A DNA stretch of 64,000 bases, from NCBI RefSeq assembly GCF_016919175.1, contig NZ_JAFFPU010000075.1:1-64000 (forward strand), written 5' to 3'. Positions 60,145-64,000 of the stretch are shown here, piece by piece. The translations under genes and the position numbers were made by a program. This stretch comes from Leptospira ainlahdjerensis (GTDB lineage: Bacteria > Spirochaetota > Leptospiria > Leptospirales > Leptospiraceae). The notes under the pieces were generated by a model. The model was not told where the DNA came from and made no database searches. It saw only the letters and a list, made by a program, of their open reading frames with translations. Position 1 is the first letter of the stretch. Each line of letters opens with the position of its first letter.

Positions 60145-60858
60145 ATGACTTCCAAGTTTGACTTTCTCCGCAAAAATCTCTACAGTATGGCGGAGCTTTG
60201 TCTCGAACAAGTACTCATTCTCGACGACGCTCTGGAAACCGACGATTCCGAACTTGCAAGAAAGCTAATCGACCGGGACGATCTCATCGACAACCTTGAA
60301 AAACAAAACGACAACCTTTCTCAAAACGCAATCTTAGAAGCGGTCGCAAATCGAAATTCTATGGGAATGGATCAAGTCGACGGAGAAGTCATTCTCAAAA
60401 GAGATCCTCTTCGTTTCGCACTTTCCGCGATCCGGATCACAAGAAACCTGGAAAGAATGGGGGATCAGATCGTAAACTGCGCGAAGTGTTTTCGAAGAGG
60501 TCTGATCCCGAAACGTTTTTTCTGCGACGAGGAAATTCTAAACAAACTTTTGTCCAGAGTTATAACGATCGTCGGAATGGCAGTTGAATCTTTGGTGGAA
60601 GAAAAGAATCGTTTTTACGGAAGCGTTCATTCGGTCGAAGAGGAGATCAACAATCTCTGTCAGTCCGCATTCTTAAAATTCGTAATGGATCCTAGATTGG
60701 ATAAGAATCAATTTGCGGATGTATATCGTCTCATCCTTTGTTTGGAAAGAACGGGAGATTATGCGGTCAACATCGCGGAAGAATTGGTCCGTTTGAATAC
60801 GGGAATGGACATTCGTCACGTTTCGGATCCGGTTCAAGCAATCGCAAAAACGGGCTGA
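60145..60858 (+). CDS. PhoU-domain protein
   Basis: 237 residues from the ATG at 60145 (the frame opens at 60112). Two PhoU helical repeats: [17 protein letters not shown] with [15 protein letters not shown], and [17 protein letters not shown] with [20 protein letters not shown]. The E/DxxxD metal motifs are retained. PhoU represses phosphate uptake with PhoR and PstSCAB; no Pst genes are here, so this could be a divergent regulator. Confidence 0.88.
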   Translation: MTSKFDFLRKNLYSMAELCLEQVLILDDALETDDSELARKLIDRDDLIDNLEKQNDNLSQNAILEAVANRNSMGMDQVDGEVILKRDPLRFALSAIRITRNLERMGDQIVNCAKCFRRGLIPKRFFCDEEILNKLLSRVITIVGMAVESLVEEKNRFYGSVHSVEEEINNLCQSAFLKFVMDPRLDKNQFADVYRLILCLERTGDYAVNIAEELVRLNTGMDIRHVSDPVQAIAKTG

Positions 60859-61000
60859 AACTTCTTTCCTACCAACTCAAATTAGAATTTCTGGATGTAT
60901 AATTCTGTTCATTTCAGAATATAAGGTGATAAGCCTATATCTCCGCAATGAGTTATACTTTTGACGCGTCATCCTTACAATCTAAGAATTAGGTTTTATC

Positions 61001-63226
61001 ATGAGAAAACACTTTACTCAAACTCAGAACGGGCTCGAGAGATTCTGGCAAATCGAGATGTCCGGATATTCCATCCTTCTTTCGTTTGGAAAAACAGGTT
61101 CGATTGGGAAAAGACGAATTCTCAATTTTGAAAAGAGAGAAGAATGTAGCAGAGAATTCCAAAAACTTGTCGAAGAAAAAACGAAACAAGGATTTCAAGA
61201 ATCCAATCGGATTCCTTCTTATAAAATTCTTTCCGGTGATCCGAACTTTTTAGAAAGCTGGGATCAAATCGTAAAATCTTCCGATCGCAAGGAAGCGCTT
61301 CGAAATCATTTTCAGTTTTTGATCGAAACGGAAGAATGCAAATCACTCCTAGATCAAATTCTTTCCAAAATCACTGACGTAAATATCGAAGAGGATCAAT
61401 TGATTCTTACTTTGCCTTGGTCTTACGACGAGAAAACTCCGGTTCATCTCTGCTGGCAAAAACCGTTTCTGGGAAAAATTCATACTTCCGTTCCCGATTC
61501 GATGGCGGAATTCGTCTGCCTCTTCAACGGAATCGAAATCAAATACGACAATGACGATTATCCGACCTTTGTGATCCGTGGGATCGGACCGGATCCGGAT
61601 TCTCCCGATCAACCCGCAGTCGTACAAGAAGATTTCGGTTGGGATGAGGAAATCCTGGAAGACGGCGATAGCTGGTGGATCTCACCTTTGGAAATCGTTG
61701 GAAAGAGCATATCCGACGTACAGTCGTTAGGCGCATTTGACGACAGCCAGAACTGGCTCGTCTACCATCCCTTCATCAAAAACAAACACGGAGAATCTGC
61801 CATCTCTTGTGTCGATCACGGAATTTGTGATTTGGAGCCGCCTATAGTTCGTTACGGAATGGGCGGATTCTTACTCAGAGAAATTTGTCGCTGGATCCGA
61901 GACATCAATGCCGATTCGGACGAAGAATTGAGTTTTGACGGAACTCCGATCGTTTCCAGAAAGTTTCAAGAATTTATGGCCCACAAAGCGGTTCAGATTT
62001 CCGAGAACGATTCCGACGTCGCAAAAAGGATTTTAGAATTCGACTGGCATTCTCTCGCATTCAAAATTCACGGAACGATTTTGAAATGGGTGAGAAGCCT
62101 TGGAAAAGAAGGCGCCGTAAAAGAAAAAATTCGCGTCTTTGATTCTTATTGGGACGACGCGGGGGAAATCGTTTACCTCGGTTTTGATTGGCACGCGGGA
62201 AGCGACTACGAAGACGCGATTTCGGAAGGAGCGAACGTTATCGCATACATTCTGAATTTCACGGGATTCTATCGGAGTATATTAGACAATCATGATTCTT
62301 CGGAAATTTCCGGGGGTGAGATTGTGGAAATTTTAGGAGATGATTACAATTCCGTTCGAGATATTCTCGCGTTCTTATCCATTGAGAATTTTATTTCCAT
62401 CGCTCACGGAAAAGAATTTAAAAAAGTCAATCAAGAAGAGGGAGTATATTTCGCGTATTCGCATTATCACGACGAAGACGCGAGTGTCGCTTATCATTCT
62501 CAAAAAGGAATCGAGAAAAAATTCTTCGATGAATACTTTCCAAAGGACGAAAAACCTAAGGAAAAAAAGGAAATCTCGGAAGAAGAACAAGAACTCTTGG
62601 ACGATATCTTCGGCGACGTCATGGAAGACTACGTCGGAGTTTGGAAAAGCACGATGGAACAATCCATCGAACGTCTCGACAAGAACTTTCACGAGAATCA
62701 GGAAAGGTATCAGAGAGAATTTAATCGTATCTTAGAATACAGAGAAAAAGTCACCAAAGAAGAGGAAAAAGAAAGATTAAGCGATCTAGGAATGCAGATC
62801 AGTTCCATCGCTTTGAACCGTTTTTTAAAGGAAAACAAACCCGATGTCGCCGGTTGGGTTCTCAATTGTTATCATGAAATTTATGAGAAGTTAGGGATCA
62901 ACACTCAATCCCTTGTAAAAGGAAACGATTCCGGGAAAATGTACAACACGGCCGAATATTTTGCCGGAGACATCATCGTTTACATTGCCAAATACGGCGG
63001 TGGAAAATTCCTCGCTTTGGTAGAAAACCTTCTTCCTCCCGAAATCAAAGACAGCCGTCTCGCTTTCAACCTTGCCTGTTTGAATTCTTTAGAAAAAAAA
63101 AGGGCCGAGATGCTTCGTTATACTCAGATCGCTCTGGCACTTGGAAAACCGAAAAGCGATTTTAAGGATCGAGACTTCGATAATTTTCGAGAGGATCCGG
63201 AATTTCACGCGTTAGTCGGTCATTGA
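61001..63226 (+). CDS. Large WGR-domain protein
   Basis: 741 residues. Residues about 10-75 form a WGR domain ([20 protein letters not shown], then [15 protein letters not shown]). A middle part (about 160-300) resembles SMI1/KNR4-like (SUKH) folds: [16 protein letters not shown] and [11 protein letters not shown] long unassigned region follows, then a C-terminal TPR-like end ([21 protein letters not shown]). WGR domains occur in DNA-repair and stress proteins; with SUKH-like domain, an immunity-type or adaptor role is conceivable. No toxin partner is next door. No other gene overlaps. Confidence 0.75.
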   Translation: MRKHFTQTQNGLERFWQIEMSGYSILLSFGKTGSIGKRRILNFEKREECSREFQKLVEEKTKQGFQESNRIPSYKILSGDPNFLESWDQIVKSSDRKEALRNHFQFLIETEECKSLLDQILSKITDVNIEEDQLILTLPWSYDEKTPVHLCWQKPFLGKIHTSVPDSMAEFVCLFNGIEIKYDNDDYPTFVIRGIGPDPDSPDQPAVVQEDFGWDEEILEDGDSWWISPLEIVGKSISDVQSLGAFDDSQNWLVYHPFIKNKHGESAISCVDHGICDLEPPIVRYGMGGFLLREICRWIRDINADSDEELSFDGTPIVSRKFQEFMAHKAVQISENDSDVAKRILEFDWHSLAFKIHGTILKWVRSLGKEGAVKEKIRVFDSYWDDAGEIVYLGFDWHAGSDYEDAISEGANVIAYILNFTGFYRSILDNHDSSEISGGEIVEILGDDYNSVRDILAFLSIENFISIAHGKEFKKVNQEEGVYFAYSHYHDEDASVAYHSQKGIEKKFFDEYFPKDEKPKEKKEISEEEQELLDDIFGDVMEDYVGVWKSTMEQSIERLDKNFHENQERYQREFNRILEYREKVTKEEEKERLSDLGMQISSIALNRFLKENKPDVAGWVLNCYHEIYEKLGINTQSLVKGNDSGKMYNTAEYFAGDIIVYIAKYGGGKFLALVENLLPPEIKDSRLAFNLACLNSLEKKRAEMLRYTQIALALGKPKSDFKDRDFDNFREDPEFHALVGH

Positions 63227-63302
63227 ATAAACGTAAGGAAAAAAGAAAAGAGCTTTGAATTTTATGAATCGGATTCTTTCCTTTTGTAAAACGGTATTTT
63301 GA

Positions 63303-63512
63303 ATGAGTTTATTTTGGGTTTTTCTGCTTTCATTCTTCAGCTTCTTTCTCGGAAAACGTCTCGGAGGTGTGTTCGGTTTGGATCCTCCCTATTCTCTGTT
63401 GTATGTCGGAATTCTTATCCAGCTTTATTCTGCGATCACCTTTGCCTTTTCTTCGATTTTCTTTTTAACAACAAATATGATCTTTAGAATTCGTTCTAAA
63501 GATCGGATGTAA
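63303..63512 (+). CDS. Small membrane protein
   Basis: 69 residues with two hydrophobic stretches (FWVFLLSFFSFFLGKRL; LYVGILIQLYSAITFAF) and a basic C terminus. The start ATG at 63303 has no strong ribosome site. It lies between the WGR gene and the DUF1564 gene. Short hypothetical protein, uncertain. Confidence 0.4.
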   Translation: MSLFWVFLLSFFSFFLGKRLGGVFGLDPPYSLLYVGILIQLYSAITFAFSSIFFLTTNMIFRIRSKDRM

Positions 63513-63595
63513 GTTTTTCCTCCACTCGAGTTTTGGATAAAGATTTTTTTTTTAGAAATCCCCTTCTGAGATTTCGGTCGGGAACCGTCTTGTGT

Positions 63596-64000
63596 ATGGG
63601 AACCATTCTTTTTTACAGAAACAGAAAAATTCATTCTTCCTTTTTCGAATCCAAAAAGGAAGTGGAGACGATCTTTTTTCCGGAGAGATTTTTGAATTCT
63701 TTATCCGCCGAAGGGAGAAAAAATCTTCCGAGAAAAATTTTTCCTCTTCTGAAAAGATATCATAAGTTCATGTTATCCAAAAGGAGAATCAATCCAAGAG
63801 CCGGGAAAACTCTTTATCAGAAAGGAGATCGGGGAAAACTGATTCGCGTGAATCTAAGAATCGAATCCGAAGCTTGGTTGTTGTTGGGAGTTCTTTCTGC
63901 GGCGCATGGTGTTTCCCGGTGTTTTATGTTGAACTATCTTTTGTGGTTGGAAGACTCCGGGGTCGGGGACTCTATCGATACAGCCTTGAACGTGGGATGT
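63596..64000 (+). CDS. DUF1564 family protein, truncated at the window edge
   Basis: 135 residues are visible, opening with MGTILFYRNRKIHSSF. It shares with the copy at 11133 the RKIFPLLKRYHKFMLSKRRI basic segment, the RAGKTLYQ motif and the [18 protein letters not shown] motif. The frame is still open at base 64000; about 40-45 residues should follow outside the window. Confidence 0.85.
   Translation, partial: MGTILFYRNRKIHSSFFESKKEVETIFFPERFLNSLSAEGRKNLPRKIFPLLKRYHKFMLSKRRINPRAGKTLYQKGDRGKLIRVNLRIESEAWLLLGVLSAAHGVSRCFMLNYLLWLEDSGVGDSIDTALNVGC

Overview
The window is chromosomal DNA from a spirochaete, almost certainly a pathogenic-clade Leptospira. This rests on the AT-rich but lipid-rich coding style, the two copies of the Leptospira-restricted DUF1564 family (11133-11672 and 63596 to the window end), the many SpoIIE/HATPase/STAS partner-switching genes, the flagellar genes, the FecA-type receptor with imelysin lipoproteins, and a dense intergenic population of GTGGGAACTCC-type short repeats. 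No rRNA, tRNA, CRISPR array, prophage or transposase gene was seen. Layout: 1-8900 starts with a partial CutA-like remnant, then a minus-strand operon (amidohydrolase-like pseudoenzyme, S1-domain protein, trmL, HATPase, uvrB, rhomboid) that is divergent from a HATPase/glycosyltransferase pair, followed by a frameshifted PH-like remnant and a small membrane protein. 9000-20000 holds aroE-folC, a DUF1564 gene and a long minus-strand series: small Cys-rich protein, RnfC-like, RnfD-like, EIIA(Ntr), DppB/DppC-like permeases and a PEGA protein, then a cellulose-synthase-like glycosyltransferase. 20000-31400 is interspersed with repeats: an orphan motA, an ethanolamine-type permease, DUF1292, HNH, manA, a DnaJ-like gene, a STAS protein, ribF, and a globin-like gene bracketed by two copies of a mobile-element-like repeat. 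31400-43300 has two tandem 7TM-PAS-SpoIIE phosphatases, fliD with an unknown partner, an aquaporin, a DUF1801 protein, an M23 peptidase, a nitroreductase and an Rrf2 regulator. 43300-49450 is ppk1, a GlcD-like FAD oxidase, a GNAT-nitrilase fusion and two membrane proteins. 49450-56800 is an iron module: two good Fur boxes, a TonB-dependent receptor, imelysin lipoprotein, di-haem oxidoreductase, second imelysin and a perfect terminator. 56800-64000 holds an exported protein, MAPEG, two PRC-barrel proteins, a PhoU-like protein, a large WGR protein, a small membrane protein and a truncated DUF1564 gene. The most notable non-gene discovery is a family of four ~245-bp elements (29228, 30474, 42934, 57054) with CCTTACCC/GGGTAAGG terminal inverted repeats, an internal GTCGGAGTTCCGAC palindrome and a GC-rich hairpin, with no coding capacity: a MITE-like family. 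A second layer is the short GGGAACTCC motif, which recurs in intergenic DNA and lies inside three independent tandem arrays (unit about 118, 75 and 53 bp). Functional themes are partner-switch signalling (two HATPases, one STAS, two SpoIIE phosphatases scattered over 32 kb), envelope/glycan synthesis, iron acquisition, and several degenerate enzymes (amidohydrolase without metal ligands, RnfC/RnfD-like pair without flavin motifs, globin-like protein with Cys at the proximal position).
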